Positions 36,813-46,084 are shown, counted from the stretch's first letter. The stretch is 64,000 nucleotides of DNA from Vibrio sp. S17_S38 (GCF_014694375.1 NZ_JAAUWW010000004.1:1-64000); one strand, 5' to 3'. Program-made: numbers and translations. Notes: generated by a model not told the origin, from the sequence alone.

Positions 36813-38510
36813 TTATTCAGGTTTAACCCATACTTGACTAAAATCGAACCAACCTAACGCATTACAAGTAGCATTTTGTAATGATCCACAATGATCTTGA
36901 CCAACACCTAACCAGCAATGGAACATTGGAATAACTTGCTTACTTTGTACCAATTCTTTCGCTAATATTTTGGCTGGAAATGACGCTGAACTCTCGCCCC
37001 GCCAATCATTAATTAAACTTTGCCAGTTGTTAAATAATTCGGTTCTGCTCATTTTATCTATATCACTATAGCCGAGTAACCAACCCATCAACGCATCTTT
37101 TCGATTATTTGCTAATCCCATGGGTTTGAGCCAAAGATCGATTTCTTGAGGATGTTCAACCTCAACATCATATTTTATCGTTCTGATCTGAAGACCATCT
37201 TTTTTCAATAATGATTTAATCGCGGCTACCACATGAGGGAATAAAGGATGCATAGAGTGGTACGCAACCGTAATCATAGGCTTTGACATTTCCTCACTAA
37301 ATGGTAATCGAATGTCAGTGTGATAAGTCCCACTATGATGCCAGCCGGGCTTTAAACCATGCGCATGAAGCAAACCAAGCTCTATTACTTTTTGATCCGG
37401 TATCTCTCGTAATAAACTAAAGGAATTCAAACGACTCGCAAAATATTCCGCCCAAAGTGGATCTTTCGCCAGTCCCGTCGCTTGGTTTAATAATAAGTAA
37501 GTACAACCAGGATCAAGCTCAACATCAATAAATTGCCCTTCTTTGGGTTTCATAGGATTGGTTAGACTTGGATAAACCATCGAAGAATGTGATTCATCAA
37601 TCACCCATACTTCAACTCGCTCAATGAGAGGTCGATAACCAAAATATTGGTCATGAGCTTCTAGTACTAATCGAGTTTCATCGTTGCGAGTGACTCTATA
37701 TGGCCCTGTACCATTTGGGATTAAATCAAATAAATCAGAACGTTCTGATGCGCTAGGTAAAATTTTAGCCAATGTTTCTGTTAATAATAATGGTAAATAG
37801 TGGTCAGCTTCATTTAATACAATATCGAGAGTGTTCGTTGCTGATGACATAACCGATTCGATATGTTGAAACAGTAGCATCGAACTCATCTTCTCAATAC
37901 TTTCAATAACGTCATCCATTTGTAAACGATCACCACTATGAAATCGTACTCCTGAGCGTAAATAAAAGCGCCAGTGTGTTGGGGTAAGCATTTCCCAATG
38001 ATGAGCGAGATCAGGTTGAACATTTTCTTGTTCATCAAGCTTTGTCAAACCACTAAATACTTGGTGAATAATATGTTGTTCAGATCGGCGAGTAGGTTTC
38101 ACTGGATTCAGGTTGGCAAGTTGGCGGTAATAAGGCAAACGAACAACCTGCTCGCCTTCTAAATGACTGACACCTAAATAACTTTGGAATATTTGCGTTA
38201 AGCGTGAAGGATCATTATCTAATACCGATAAAGCATGACCAATCTTGCCTTCTTCTAAATACCGCTTAGCAAGATTCTCACTCACATCATATTTATTGCG
38301 TTTAAAAATAAGCTGAGATTGTTTTCCACGCCCGGCGGCTGGGATCCACTCTATCCAACCCTCTTCGGCTAACTTATTTAAAACAATGCGAGCGTTACGA
38401 CGTGTACAGCACAAAATATCGGTCAAATCATCCAATTGAATAGCAGTATCTTCGCCTTGAAGATGCTCAAACAAACGCTCAAATTGAATACGTAAACGAG
38501 GACTGCTCAT
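36813..38510 (-). CDS. sgrR: SgrR-type transcriptional regulator
   Basis: 565-aa regulator of the SgrR family. An N-terminal winged helix (RLRIQFERLFEHLQGE...ILCCTRRNARIVLNKLAEEGWIEW, about residues 5-60) is fused to a solute-binding-protein domain of the oligopeptide type (EHIIHQVFSGLTKLDEQENVQPDLAHHWEM, RFYLRSGVRFHSGD). In E. coli SgrR activates the sRNA SgrS during glucose-phosphate stress. I saw no SgrS-like gene nearby, so its target here is open. The ATG at 38510 is chosen; a TTG 15 nt upstream is possible. Confidence 0.85.
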   Translation of the reverse strand: MSSPRLRIQFERLFEHLQGEDTAIQLDDLTDILCCTRRNARIVLNKLAEEGWIEWIPAAGRGKQSQLIFKRNKYDVSENLAKRYLEEGKIGHALSVLDNDPSRLTQIFQSYLGVSHLEGEQVVRLPYYRQLANLNPVKPTRRSEQHIIHQVFSGLTKLDEQENVQPDLAHHWEMLTPTHWRFYLRSGVRFHSGDRLQMDDVIESIEKMSSMLLFQHIESVMSSATNTLDIVLNEADHYLPLLLTETLAKILPSASERSDLFDLIPNGTGPYRVTRNDETRLVLEAHDQYFGYRPLIERVEVWVIDESHSSMVYPSLTNPMKPKEGQFIDVELDPGCTYLLLNQATGLAKDPLWAEYFASRLNSFSLLREIPDQKVIELGLLHAHGLKPGWHHSGTYHTDIRLPFSEEMSKPMITVAYHSMHPLFPHVVAAIKSLLKKDGLQIRTIKYDVEVEHPQEIDLWLKPMGLANNRKDALMGWLLGYSDIDKMSRTELFNNWQSLINDWRGESSASFPAKILAKELVQSKQVIPMFHCWLGVGQDHCGSLQNATCNALGWFDFSQVWVKPE

Positions 38511-38650
38511 AAAGAGGAAACTCAACTATCTTGGGTTAGAAAAATATTTCCTAGATTAGCATGCTAAACAGAAGAATTCTTTGGCTAAGTGTCAAAGAAT
38601 ATACAAAGAAATTGCCTTATTTCATGAATGTCCGTGATGTAATAAATCCA

Positions 38651-38887
38651 TCACTCCTGAATTGGCGTGCCAATAAAATCAGAAAGCTGCTGTAACTGCT
38701 CGAGAGAATCAAGCTGTACTGACCACTGGCACTGCATATCATAGGCGGTAACTATATTAGCACCACGACCGATCAAGGTTAGTGCATCGGTTTGAGCTTG
38801 TAAGGTTACCAACCCAACGCCTGTTAGTCGCACGACGATCTCGTGCATATTAGCTATTACTTTACCGTGTGAGAACTCAATGATCAT
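38651..38887 (-). CDS. Small conserved protein coupled to thioesterase
   Basis: 78-aa protein, MIIEFSHGKVIANMHEIVVRL..., predicted mostly beta-strand with a helical C-terminus (LDSLEQLQQLSDFIG). No catalytic motif, signal or membrane segment. Its ATG overlaps the thioesterase stop by one base (TAATG), so it is almost certainly translated with it. It resembles a vibrio-restricted family (possibly DUF3389), which I give as recall only. The pairing suggests a linked role, but none is known. Confidence 0.7.
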   Translation of the reverse strand: MIIEFSHGKVIANMHEIVVRLTGVGLVTLQAQTDALTLIGRGANIVTAYDMQCQWSVQLDSLEQLQQLSDFIGTPIQE

Positions 38888-39303
38888 TATCGAGATTTAA
38901 CTGCCATCGTTATACGACTAGTACAAAGTAAGCGCTTCTCTTCATCAACAATTTCAATCTGCCACACTTGTGTTGATACACCAATATGAATGGGCCATGT
39001 GGTTCCAGTGACTAAGCCGCGGCGTTTGGCTCTGATGTGATTGGCGTTAATATCTAATCCTACGCAATACGAGTTATCATCCACACACATATTGGCAGCC
39101 AATGAACCCAACGTTTCAGCCAATACAACCGATGCGCCCCCATGCAACATACCAAGAGGCTGATGAGTAGTATGATCAACCGGCATAGTCGCACTAATGG
39201 TATTGTCACCTAAATCGGTATAAACGATATTCAGATGCTCCATCAACGTATTCTTAGAGGTTGCATTCAAAATATCGAGGCTAACTTCTTTCTTCCAAAT
39301 CAT
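38887..39303 (-). CDS. Hotdog-fold thioesterase (PaaI/MenI/EntH type)
   Basis: Cytoplasmic acyl-CoA or aryl-CoA thioesterase, 138 aa. The hallmark is HTTHQPLGMLHGGASVVLAETLGSLAA (about residues 41-68), with the catalytic Glu in LAETLGS, and LDINANHIRAKRRGLVTG. The nearest E. coli counterparts are YdiI (MenI) and YbdB (EntH), which act on dihydroxynaphthoyl-CoA or on mischarged enterobactin intermediates. Nothing nearby selects between these. It overlaps the downstream 78-aa gene. Confidence 0.88.
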   Translation of the reverse strand: MIWKKEVSLDILNATSKNTLMEHLNIVYTDLGDNTISATMPVDHTTHQPLGMLHGGASVVLAETLGSLAANMCVDDNSYCVGLDINANHIRAKRRGLVTGTTWPIHIGVSTQVWQIEIVDEEKRLLCTSRITMAVKSR

Positions 39304-39735
39304 AAATCATCCCATTCTTTTCTTACTATCAGGCATCCAATCAGTGTGTGAACTGAAACAAACGATCCGCTTTACAATATTCTTATCTATAGATAACTGC
39401 AAGATAACCAATTAAATACTGATATTTGTATCAATAAAAATTCGTCCTTTAAAGCTGTTCATCTTTTTGACGTAAATTAGATATTCAAATTATGAATGCG
39501 TTAAAGTGAGAAATGATTACACAAAACACGAAACCAATCTCATATATTAGTTTTCCAAATACACTATTGTTAATCTAGGTGTATTGTTTATAAACAATAA
39601 CATCCCTAACCAATGGGAACACGACAATACCTTTGCTTGCAAGAATGGAAAAAGGGTCAGCTCATATGAACTGACCCTTTTTTCATTTATTTGTAGCCTG
39701 AAGATTGATAATCACATTATGATGATCATTGCTGC
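39304..39735. other. Intergenic region hutZ / thioesterase
   Basis: 432 bp without a recognisable gene. It holds the hutZ terminator and, at 39583-39598, the perfect 16-bp palindrome ATTGTTTATAAACAAT. The rest is AT-rich and must include the thioesterase promoter. Confidence 0.5.
39649..39685 (-). terminator. Terminator of hutXZ
   Basis: Perfect 10-bp stem AAAGGGTCAG (39651-39660) and CTGACCCTTT (39671-39680) with T-tracts on both strands. It follows the hutZ stop by about 50 bp. Confidence 0.88.
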
Positions 39736-40266
39736 TTAACTATTTACCACTTTTTTATGCCCTTGCTCTAAATGCACCACATCAACTAAATCATCGCCAG
39801 AAACTTGAAATGCTTGACCAAAACCTTTTACAAATAAGCCTTTCTCTGGCTTTAAGCAAAAAAGTTTAAAATCTTCTAGCTGACTGAGGCTTGATACTAT
39901 TTCACCGAAACGCGATTCCATTTGAGCAATAACGGCTTGCCATTGAATACTATTTCTCTCAACAACACTTGCCAATGCATCAAAAGTTAAACGTTTACGA
40001 GCAAAAAGTTGCTTCGCTGAGTCTTCATCTTCAATCAGCATTAAAGATACATTTGGGCTATCTAGCAAATTTCGTGCATGACGAGCAATCTCTGAAATCA
40101 AAACAAAGTAACCTTCTTTATTCGACACAAAAGGTGCATAGCTCACATTAGGTTTGCCATCTTTATCAATAGTAGCAAGTTGGATGGTTTTTCTTTCATC
40201 TCGAAACTCTTGGATTTCTGGCCCTAAACGACCTTGTAATCTTTCTTGTTTAACTTCGTTTTGCAT
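39736..40266 (-). CDS. hutZ: Heme-degrading protein HutZ
   Basis: Cytoplasmic split-barrel protein (FMN-binding-like fold) that takes heme from HutX and opens the ring to release iron. 176 aa, same as characterised Vibrio HutZ. The pair reported to matter in V. cholerae HutZ is present at the same positions: Asp132 (in LEDFKLF) and His170 (in QGHKK). The early stretch TIQLATIDKDGKPNVSYAPFV is the barrel strand typical of the fold. It lies 11 bp after hutX and is probably Fur-controlled with it. Confidence 0.95.
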   Translation of the reverse strand: MQNEVKQERLQGRLGPEIQEFRDERKTIQLATIDKDGKPNVSYAPFVSNKEGYFVLISEIARHARNLLDSPNVSLMLIEDEDSAKQLFARKRLTFDALASVVERNSIQWQAVIAQMESRFGEIVSSLSQLEDFKLFCLKPEKGLFVKGFGQAFQVSGDDLVDVVHLEQGHKKVVNS

Positions 40267-40277
40267 AATTTATCCTT

Positions 40278-40784
40278 TTATAATGAGTTCAATGAGGACT
40301 GAAGTTGTTTGAATTTTTCAACTTGGTCTGGGAACAACACACGTTTATTGTCTCGACCTAAATAAACTTTAAAAATACTGTCACCTTGTTGATCAAAAAA
40401 GCCAAAATAATAGCTTTCTTTTCCACGGAACAGTTTAGAAATAAGGGCTACTTTAGACATGCTTTCAAGCTTTAAATGTCCGTGTAACTCACCTTCCCGC
40501 CCCATTAAATTATAATAACCATGCGCTACCTTTCCTTTTGGAAACGGAGCTTTAACTTCGAAAATAGACCCACCTGAATGTACAATGCTGGTCATCGGTC
40601 CCCAACCAACCAACTGTTCCAAAATACTTTGTGCATGGCTTCCCTCAATAATGATCGCCATCTCTTTAGGTAATGATGAAACCACGTCAAGCTCTGAAAT
40701 ATTGAGTTGTTGAGCAATACTGGCAGGTAATAAGCTAGGGTCCTCAGTAATGACGGCTAATACTGCATCTTTCATTCTATCCAT
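40278..40784 (-). CDS. hutX: Heme carrier protein HutX
   Basis: Cytoplasmic heme-binding protein that passes heme to HutZ. Conserved blocks are GSIFEVKAPFPKGKVAHGYYN, LMGREGELHGHLKLE and FGFFDQQGDSIFKVYLGRD. The frame is open to 40838, but the best start is the ATG at 40784 (MDRMKDAVLA): AGAGGT lies 6 nt upstream and the resulting 168 aa fits the family length. First gene of a hutX-hutZ unit divergent from tonB. The radical SAM gene hutW, which usually precedes hutX in vibrios, is absent. Confidence 0.93.
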   Translation of the reverse strand: MDRMKDAVLAVITEDPSLLPASIAQQLNISELDVVSSLPKEMAIIIEGSHAQSILEQLVGWGPMTSIVHSGGSIFEVKAPFPKGKVAHGYYNLMGREGELHGHLKLESMSKVALISKLFRGKESYYFGFFDQQGDSIFKVYLGRDNKRVLFPDQVEKFKQLQSSLNSL

Positions 40785-40880
40785 ATTTACCTCTGTCGCA
40801 TCACTCTGCTGACTTAATTCCATTGGTACCGATTCCATTTAATAACCAACTATTCTGAATAAAAACATCATAATTTCGCG

Positions 40881-40917
40881 CAAATAATAATGCAAATGAT
40901 AATTGATATTATTTGTA
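40881..40917. promoter_or_regulatory. Fur-box region between hutX and tonB
   Basis: AT-rich dyad CAAATGATAATTGATATTATTTG (40893-40915), preceded by a related CAAATAATAATG (40881-40892), giving overlapping GATAAT-like units of a Fur operator. It sits in the divergent promoter region and can control both heme gene sets by iron. Confidence 0.7.
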
Positions 40918-40974
40918 TCTTGATCAATAATCCCGTCACTACATTTCTTCTAAGATCATTGATAAGGATATCTT

Positions 40975-41706
40975 GTGAATTTCAGTCGCTATACATTTTC
41001 AGCTGCCATTGCGATTGGCGCACATGTATTGATGGTAACTCAGTTAGATGACCAAAAAGCCTATGCAATGCCGGCAGGAAGCAATAGCACTAAAGTATCA
41101 GTTAATTTAATCGCTGCATCACCAAGTGTCATGTCCAATTCTTCAGCAGCGCCATTGACTAACGTACAAAAAAAAACCACTCCTGTAGAACCAAAACAAA
41201 CCGCACCCAAATTGAAACCGATAGCTGAAAAAAAACCAAAATTAAGTAAGCCACTTAAACAAAACCATCCTTCGATTAAACCGGTACCAAAAAATAAAGT
41301 CACTACACAAACATCGACAAGGCCAGTTAAAAGCGTCAAAAAAATCGATACTCCAGTGACGAAAACAGAACACGCTACAAAAATGATGACCAAACAAGAT
41401 GCAAAAAAAGGCGTCAGTGAACAACCTATTTTGATCGATCAGCCTGATTTCATGTCACCACCTACTAAGCCCCGCTACCCTCGCTTAGCTCAGCGTAAAG
41501 GTATTGAAGGGACTGCAACCTATGAAATCTGGCTTGATGAGACTGGCCAACAGATTAAACGCACATTAGTTTCATCGTCAGGTGCCAATATGCTAGATGA
41601 AGCAGCACTTGATGCAATTAAAAAATGGAAATTTACCCCAAGAAAGATCAACGGTATTTCCATGGCGCATCGTGTTCAGATCCCTATTCGATTTAAGTTG
41701 GATTAA
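40975..41706 (+). CDS. tonB: TonB energy-transducing protein
   Basis: Periplasm-spanning protein that passes energy from ExbBD to outer-membrane receptors. 243 aa: a short N-terminal membrane segment (YTFSAAIAIGAHVLMV), a Lys/Pro-rich spacer from about residue 60 to 145, and a C-terminal TonB domain (PTKPRYPRLAQRKGIEGTA... DEAALDAIKKWKFTPRKING). It starts at a GTG codon with AAGGAT about 8 nt upstream. First of six tightly packed genes (tonB-exbB-exbD-hutB-hutC-hutD) dedicated to heme uptake. The outer-membrane receptor is not in the window. Confidence 0.95.
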   Translation: MNFSRYTFSAAIAIGAHVLMVTQLDDQKAYAMPAGSNSTKVSVNLIAASPSVMSNSSAAPLTNVQKKTTPVEPKQTAPKLKPIAEKKPKLSKPLKQNHPSIKPVPKNKVTTQTSTRPVKSVKKIDTPVTKTEHATKMMTKQDAKKGVSEQPILIDQPDFMSPPTKPRYPRLAQRKGIEGTATYEIWLDETGQQIKRTLVSSSGANMLDEAALDAIKKWKFTPRKINGISMAHRVQIPIRFKLD

Positions 41707-41708
41707 TA

Positions 41709-42404
41709 ATGGCATTTATTTTACAGATTCAAACACAATTCGGTTTAATGGCTTGGCCATTGGCAATTTGCTCACTCCTAACTCTTATTATCATAATTGA
41801 ACGCAGCCTCCATGTTGTACTCAATTTACATATTGGACGTAAGCAAATCTCCCAATATTTAAGCAACGTTGACCGTAATGATTCATTCCGAATATTTAAA
41901 TTATCAGAGCAATTATCCGACAAGAAAGCATTACTCTATCAAGGTACAAGTCTGTTACTTCGTCAGCAACATACCCCAAAAGCATTACGTGAAGATATTG
42001 CAGAAATGTGGTTACAAGAGAAACGGTTACAACTCCAAAGTGGTTTGAAATTATTAACGCTGATCGGTGTAATTAGTCCATTAATAGGATTATTAGGAAC
42101 GGTATTAGGCTTGATAGCTATGTTCAAAGGCGTCGCTGCAAGCACGGGTAATATTACTCCCAATGATCTGGCCGATGGTTTAGGGCTTGCAATGAGAACA
42201 ACGGCTGCAGGTTTGATTGTTGCTCTACCAGCTATTTCGGCAGCGCAATTATTCACACTTTGGTCTGAACGAGTGATCTTTCGTTTAGAGCATGGATTGA
42301 ATCGTCTTAATTTATGGTTAGAAGGTGTTGAACTTGCTAGTAGCAATAGACCGTATTTAGATCCCAAGGTTAATACCAACGATAAAGTAGCCAACCTATC
42401 ATGA
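41709..42404 (+). CDS. exbB: TonB-system proton channel protein ExbB
   Basis: MotA/TolQ/ExbB-type inner-membrane protein, 231 aa, forming the proton-driven motor with ExbD. One helix near residues 15-35, then a cytoplasmic region, then two helices: GLKLLTLIGVISPLIGLLGTVLGLI (about 115-140) and TTAAGLIVALPAISAAQLF (about 160-178). It begins 2 bp after tonB and overlaps exbD by 4 bp (ATGA). Confidence 0.96.
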   Translation: MAFILQIQTQFGLMAWPLAICSLLTLIIIIERSLHVVLNLHIGRKQISQYLSNVDRNDSFRIFKLSEQLSDKKALLYQGTSLLLRQQHTPKALREDIAEMWLQEKRLQLQSGLKLLTLIGVISPLIGLLGTVLGLIAMFKGVAASTGNITPNDLADGLGLAMRTTAAGLIVALPAISAAQLFTLWSERVIFRLEHGLNRLNLWLEGVELASSNRPYLDPKVNTNDKVANLS

Positions 42405-42817
42405 TTCGTTCACAACGGTCTTATTCACCAACTGGATTAACGCCAGATCTAACCCCTTTATTGGATATTATTTTTATCGTAATGGTGTTTTTACTCCTCA
42501 CCGCATCGGTCAAATTGAGCTCTCTAGAAGTTGATCTTCCCGATTCTGAACAATCAGTAGCCCAAGCAGTGGATAATAAATCGATCACACTTAATATCTT
42601 AAAAAAAGAACCGTTCTGGGCTATTGATGGCAAAGCAATGCCAGATTGGGAAAAATTTCAACTGTCGTTAGTTGCATTAGTCCAAAAGTCCCCTGATAAG
42701 CCAATTGTGATTGCGGCAGACAAGAGCGCAGAAATTCAGCATATCGTCAAATTATTCGCCTTTTTACATCAGCATAATATTGCTGCTACACAAATACTCA
42801 TGGAAGATCCTAAATGA
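42401..42817 (+). CDS. exbD: TonB-system protein ExbD
   Basis: ExbD/TolR-type protein, 138 aa, with one N-terminal helix carrying the key membrane Asp in LTPLLDIIFIVMVFLLLTAS (about residues 16-35) and a periplasmic domain. Overlaps exbB upstream and hutB downstream, so translation is coupled along the operon. Confidence 0.96.
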   Translation: MIRSQRSYSPTGLTPDLTPLLDIIFIVMVFLLLTASVKLSSLEVDLPDSEQSVAQAVDNKSITLNILKKEPFWAIDGKAMPDWEKFQLSLVALVQKSPDKPIVIAADKSAEIQHIVKLFAFLHQHNIAATQILMEDPK

Positions 42818-43716
42818 TGAATTTCAAACCATTAATTACGCTACCTAAACCTTTTAATATCAGCATTTTTTTTCATCGAGTAACTTTTATAGTAGCTCTA
42901 ACATTATTGCCACAAACAACGGTAATGGCTGCTGAACGAATCATAAGCGCAGGTGGTGCAGTCACTGAAATAATAGAAGCTTTAGGCGCGAGTGATCAAT
43001 TAGTTGCTATCGATCTAACGAGTACTCAACCAACAAAATCTGAATTACCAGTAGTAGGTTATCATCGTCAGCTTTCAAGCGAGGGTTTACTTGCTCTCAA
43101 CCCAAGTAGAATTATTGGATCCGATGAAATGGGTCCGGCTTCGACACTCAATACATTGAAAGAAGCTGGCGTGAAAATAAATGTGGTCAATAGCCAGAGT
43201 GATATTGATGGGTTATTAACACGAATAAATGAAATTGCTCAACTGACACATACGCAATCAAAAGCCCAATCATTAGAACGAGATATTCAAACGCAGGTAG
43301 CGCAGTTAGAACAAAAAAATCTTGAACAACAGAAAATAGCATCTGCGAAAAAGATTCTTTTCTTACTGATCCATGAAGGGAGACCTGCCAATGTTGCAGG
43401 AAGCAATACAACCCCTGATGCCATTATTAAACTTGTTGGTGGTGTGAATCCAGCGGCTGAGAAATTAGAGTCTTATAAGCCAATTTCAACTGAAGCCATG
43501 ATTGAAATGCAACCTGATATTATTTTAGTTAGCGGCCGTAGCTTTGATAAATTAGGTGGTGCAGACGCTATCTTAAAAAAAATGCCACTACTGGCAGCAA
43601 CTCCTGCTGGTCAATCTAAAAGTATTATTACCATTGATGGCCATGCTTTAGTCGGCGGTTTAGGGCTAAAAAGTTTAGCCGAAGCAAAACGAATCCAAGC
43701 TCTTATTTATCCTTAA
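42814..43716 (+). CDS. hutB: Periplasmic heme-binding protein HutB
   Basis: Solute-binding protein that receives heme in the periplasm and gives it to HutCD. 300 aa, with a signal peptide ending near TTVMAAE (about residue 40). The binding-protein core begins RIISAGGAVTEIIEALGASDQLVAID, with VVGYHRQLSSEGLLAL and SEMIEMQPDIILVSG-type stretches as in HmuT/HutB. Start is one of two tandem ATG codons overlapping the exbD stop. The signal peptide is rather long. Confidence 0.93.
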   Translation: MMNFKPLITLPKPFNISIFFHRVTFIVALTLLPQTTVMAAERIISAGGAVTEIIEALGASDQLVAIDLTSTQPTKSELPVVGYHRQLSSEGLLALNPSRIIGSDEMGPASTLNTLKEAGVKINVVNSQSDIDGLLTRINEIAQLTHTQSKAQSLERDIQTQVAQLEQKNLEQQKIASAKKILFLLIHEGRPANVAGSNTTPDAIIKLVGGVNPAAEKLESYKPISTEAMIEMQPDIILVSGRSFDKLGGADAILKKMPLLAATPAGQSKSIITIDGHALVGGLGLKSLAEAKRIQALIYP

Positions 43717-43736
43717 CTTATTAGACAGGAAGTAAC

Positions 43737-44798
43737 ATGTTACGCCATATTCCTTTTAGCCTTCTATTTACGGCATTTACATTGTTACTGTGTATTATTA
43801 TCGTCATCTCTATTTCCGTCGGCCCAATGAACATTTCATTTAGTCACAGCCTTCAAAGTAGTATTCAAAACATTTTACCTACGTTTATGACACCAAAAAT
43901 GCACGACTTGCCGATACATGTTGAACTTATCATCCAACAAGTACGCTTACCTCGCACACTGTTATGCTTATTAATTGGCGCAATTTTAGGTTTATGTGGC
44001 GCTGTCATGCAGGGGCTATTTCGTAATCCATTAGCCGAGCCAGGAATTATTGGGGTCTCATCTGGCGCGGCACTTGGCGCGGCACTCGCCATTGTTTTCT
44101 TCGCTGAATTAAAACAAGACTATCCGCTATTTATGGATATAGCCGCTGTTCCAATTTTTGCTTTCTTAGGTGGCGCATTAACGACAATCATTGTTTATAA
44201 ATTAGGTACGAGCCAATTTGGTACTTCTGTGACTGTAATGCTACTCGCTGGAGTCGCGATAAGTGCATTATCGGGTGCTGCGATTGGTTATTTAAACTTT
44301 ATTGCAAACGATCAAATGCTGAGAGATTTATCTCTTTGGTCAATGGGTTCGTTAGCTGGTGCTACATGGGCAGGAATTGGTTTAGCCGCTATAACATTAA
44401 TCGGCTTACTGGCATTTTTTATGCGACAAGCAATGCCACTCAATGCTTTATTGCTCGGTGAAGCTGAAGCTACTCATCTTGGCGTTCCAGTCCAATCATT
44501 GAAACGTAAATTAATATTATTAACCGCCGTCGGTGTCGGCGTTACAGTAAGTTTAAGTGGCATGATAGGATTTATCGGACTCGTCATCCCTCATCTTGGG
44601 CGAATGTTAATTGGGCCAGATCATCGTGCACTACTACCTTTCTCAGCAATTCTAGGTGCATTATTATTAACGCTAGCGGATATGTTCGCACGCGTCGCCG
44701 TAACTCCTGCAGAATTACCGGTTGGTATTGTGACGGCAATTGTGGGTGCCCCATTCTTTTTATACCTTCTGTTTTCCCAAAAAGGACGGATTGTTTAA
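43737..44798 (+). CDS. hutC: Heme ABC transporter permease HutC
   Basis: FecCD-type inner-membrane permease of 353 aa with about ten helices. Family stretches include RLPRTLLCLLIGAILGLCGAVMQGLFRNPLAEPGIIGVSSGAA (about residues 65-105) and GFIGLVIPHLGRMLIGPDHRALLP (about 278-300). It starts 20 bp after hutB and shares one base with hutD (TAATG). Confidence 0.95.
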   Translation: MLRHIPFSLLFTAFTLLLCIIIVISISVGPMNISFSHSLQSSIQNILPTFMTPKMHDLPIHVELIIQQVRLPRTLLCLLIGAILGLCGAVMQGLFRNPLAEPGIIGVSSGAALGAALAIVFFAELKQDYPLFMDIAAVPIFAFLGGALTTIIVYKLGTSQFGTSVTVMLLAGVAISALSGAAIGYLNFIANDQMLRDLSLWSMGSLAGATWAGIGLAAITLIGLLAFFMRQAMPLNALLLGEAEATHLGVPVQSLKRKLILLTAVGVGVTVSLSGMIGFIGLVIPHLGRMLIGPDHRALLPFSAILGALLLTLADMFARVAVTPAELPVGIVTAIVGAPFFLYLLFSQKGRIV

Positions 44799-45625
44799 TG
44801 TTAACGACTTCGGAACCTTTAGCTGCCTCCATTAAAGCTCGTCATATTCACCTACAATTTGGTAATAAGCTTATCCTAAATGATCTTAATTTGGATATTT
44901 ACCAAGGACAAGTGACCGCTTTATTAGGGCCGAATGGAACAGGAAAAAGTAGCCTACTCAAAATTTTAAGTGGTGAACAGTCACTTCCCAAGAAACCTAA
45001 ATTAGCTAATGACGATCAAGGGCCGACTTTGCACTACTTTGGTAAAGCACAGCAAGATTGGGATAAATCTCAGTTGGCGAAACAACTTGGCATGCTACCT
45101 CAACAAAGTACGCTTACTTTCCCATTTTTGGCTAAAGAAGTCGTGGAGTTAGGGGGAATCCCATTAAATCTGAATAATCACAATTTAAAGCAAATCACTC
45201 AAAAAACCATGGCAACCGTTGGTATTTCTGACCTAAGTGAGCGCTCTTACCCTTCACTGTCGGGAGGAGAAAAACAACGAGTTCATTTAGCCCGGGTACT
45301 CACTCAATTAAGCAGTGCAGCAGATAATTGTATTTTTATGTTAGATGAACCAACATCGGCTTTAGATTTAGCCCATCAACATAGAACGCTATCTTTAGCG
45401 AAAACAATGGCAGACAGCGGTGCTACCGTTATTATCGTACTTCATGATTTAAACTTAACAGCGCAATACGCAGATCGGATCTTATTACTTAACCAAGGAG
45501 AAATCATTGCAGATGGCAATCCTTGGGAAACATTAACCCCAAAAAACATTTCACAAGTCTACGGGTATCCAACATTTATTCAGCCACACCCTACTTATGG
45601 TTTTCCCATCGTTTACCCGGTATAG
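44798..45625 (+). CDS. hutD: Heme ABC transporter ATP-binding protein HutD
   Basis: ATPase of the heme importer, 275 aa. Walker A LLGPNGTGKSSLL (about residues 42-54), Q-loop LGMLPQQ, signature LSGGEKQRVHLARVL (about 152) and Walker B FMLDEPTSALD. Last gene of the tonB operon. No strong terminator is visible in the 126 bp that follow. Confidence 0.95.
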   Translation: MLTTSEPLAASIKARHIHLQFGNKLILNDLNLDIYQGQVTALLGPNGTGKSSLLKILSGEQSLPKKPKLANDDQGPTLHYFGKAQQDWDKSQLAKQLGMLPQQSTLTFPFLAKEVVELGGIPLNLNNHNLKQITQKTMATVGISDLSERSYPSLSGGEKQRVHLARVLTQLSSAADNCIFMLDEPTSALDLAHQHRTLSLAKTMADSGATVIIVLHDLNLTAQYADRILLLNQGEIIADGNPWETLTPKNISQVYGYPTFIQPHPTYGFPIVYPV

Positions 45626-45751
45626 GTTTTGCTTCATAAACATAATCTTTCAGAAATTAAACTATTGTTTGATTTTCATCATGATTATTGGCTAGTTTTG
45701 CAAAAAAATGAGGCGTAAAATAAAGTAAATCGTTACTTTAAGGTAATAAGC

Positions 45752-46072
45752 ATGAATAACCAAAGACAAGAATTAGAACTAGAAATAACTGAAAACGAAG
45801 TTTGTGAAGCCTGTGGTTGCAGTGCTGAAATGGGATTTATCATCAAAGAAGGTGATGATGTTGCAGATGTTCATATTCAAGGTCCAAACAAAGCAACCCT
45901 ACTTACCCATTTAGAACCTTATCTTGCATTGGCAAAACGGGTAAATGACAAATTTGAATATCAAGTTGAAGATATGACTGATGATACTACGCAGTTAACA
46001 GCTCGAATTAAATTTGAATGTAGCGCAGAAAAATTAATTTTTGAGTTACAAAGCCGTACTTTAAATCGTTAA
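45752..46072 (+). CDS. YfcZ/YiiS-family protein
   Basis: 106-aa protein of unknown function. The Cys-containing block NEVCEACGCSAEMGFIIKEGDD (about residues 15-36) is characteristic of the YfcZ/YiiS (DUF406) family, which is found in Enterobacteria and vibrios. The three close Cys could bind metal, but this has not been shown as far as I know. It has its own terminator. Confidence 0.88.
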   Translation: MNNQRQELELEITENEVCEACGCSAEMGFIIKEGDDVADVHIQGPNKATLLTHLEPYLALAKRVNDKFEYQVEDMTDDTTQLTARIKFECSAEKLIFELQSRTLNR

Positions 46073-46084
46073 TTATTTTTTATT

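Noticed and set aside
41963-42394. 143-codon minus-strand frame inside exbB
   Set aside because: Antisense shadow of ExbB; the plus-strand operon is unambiguous.
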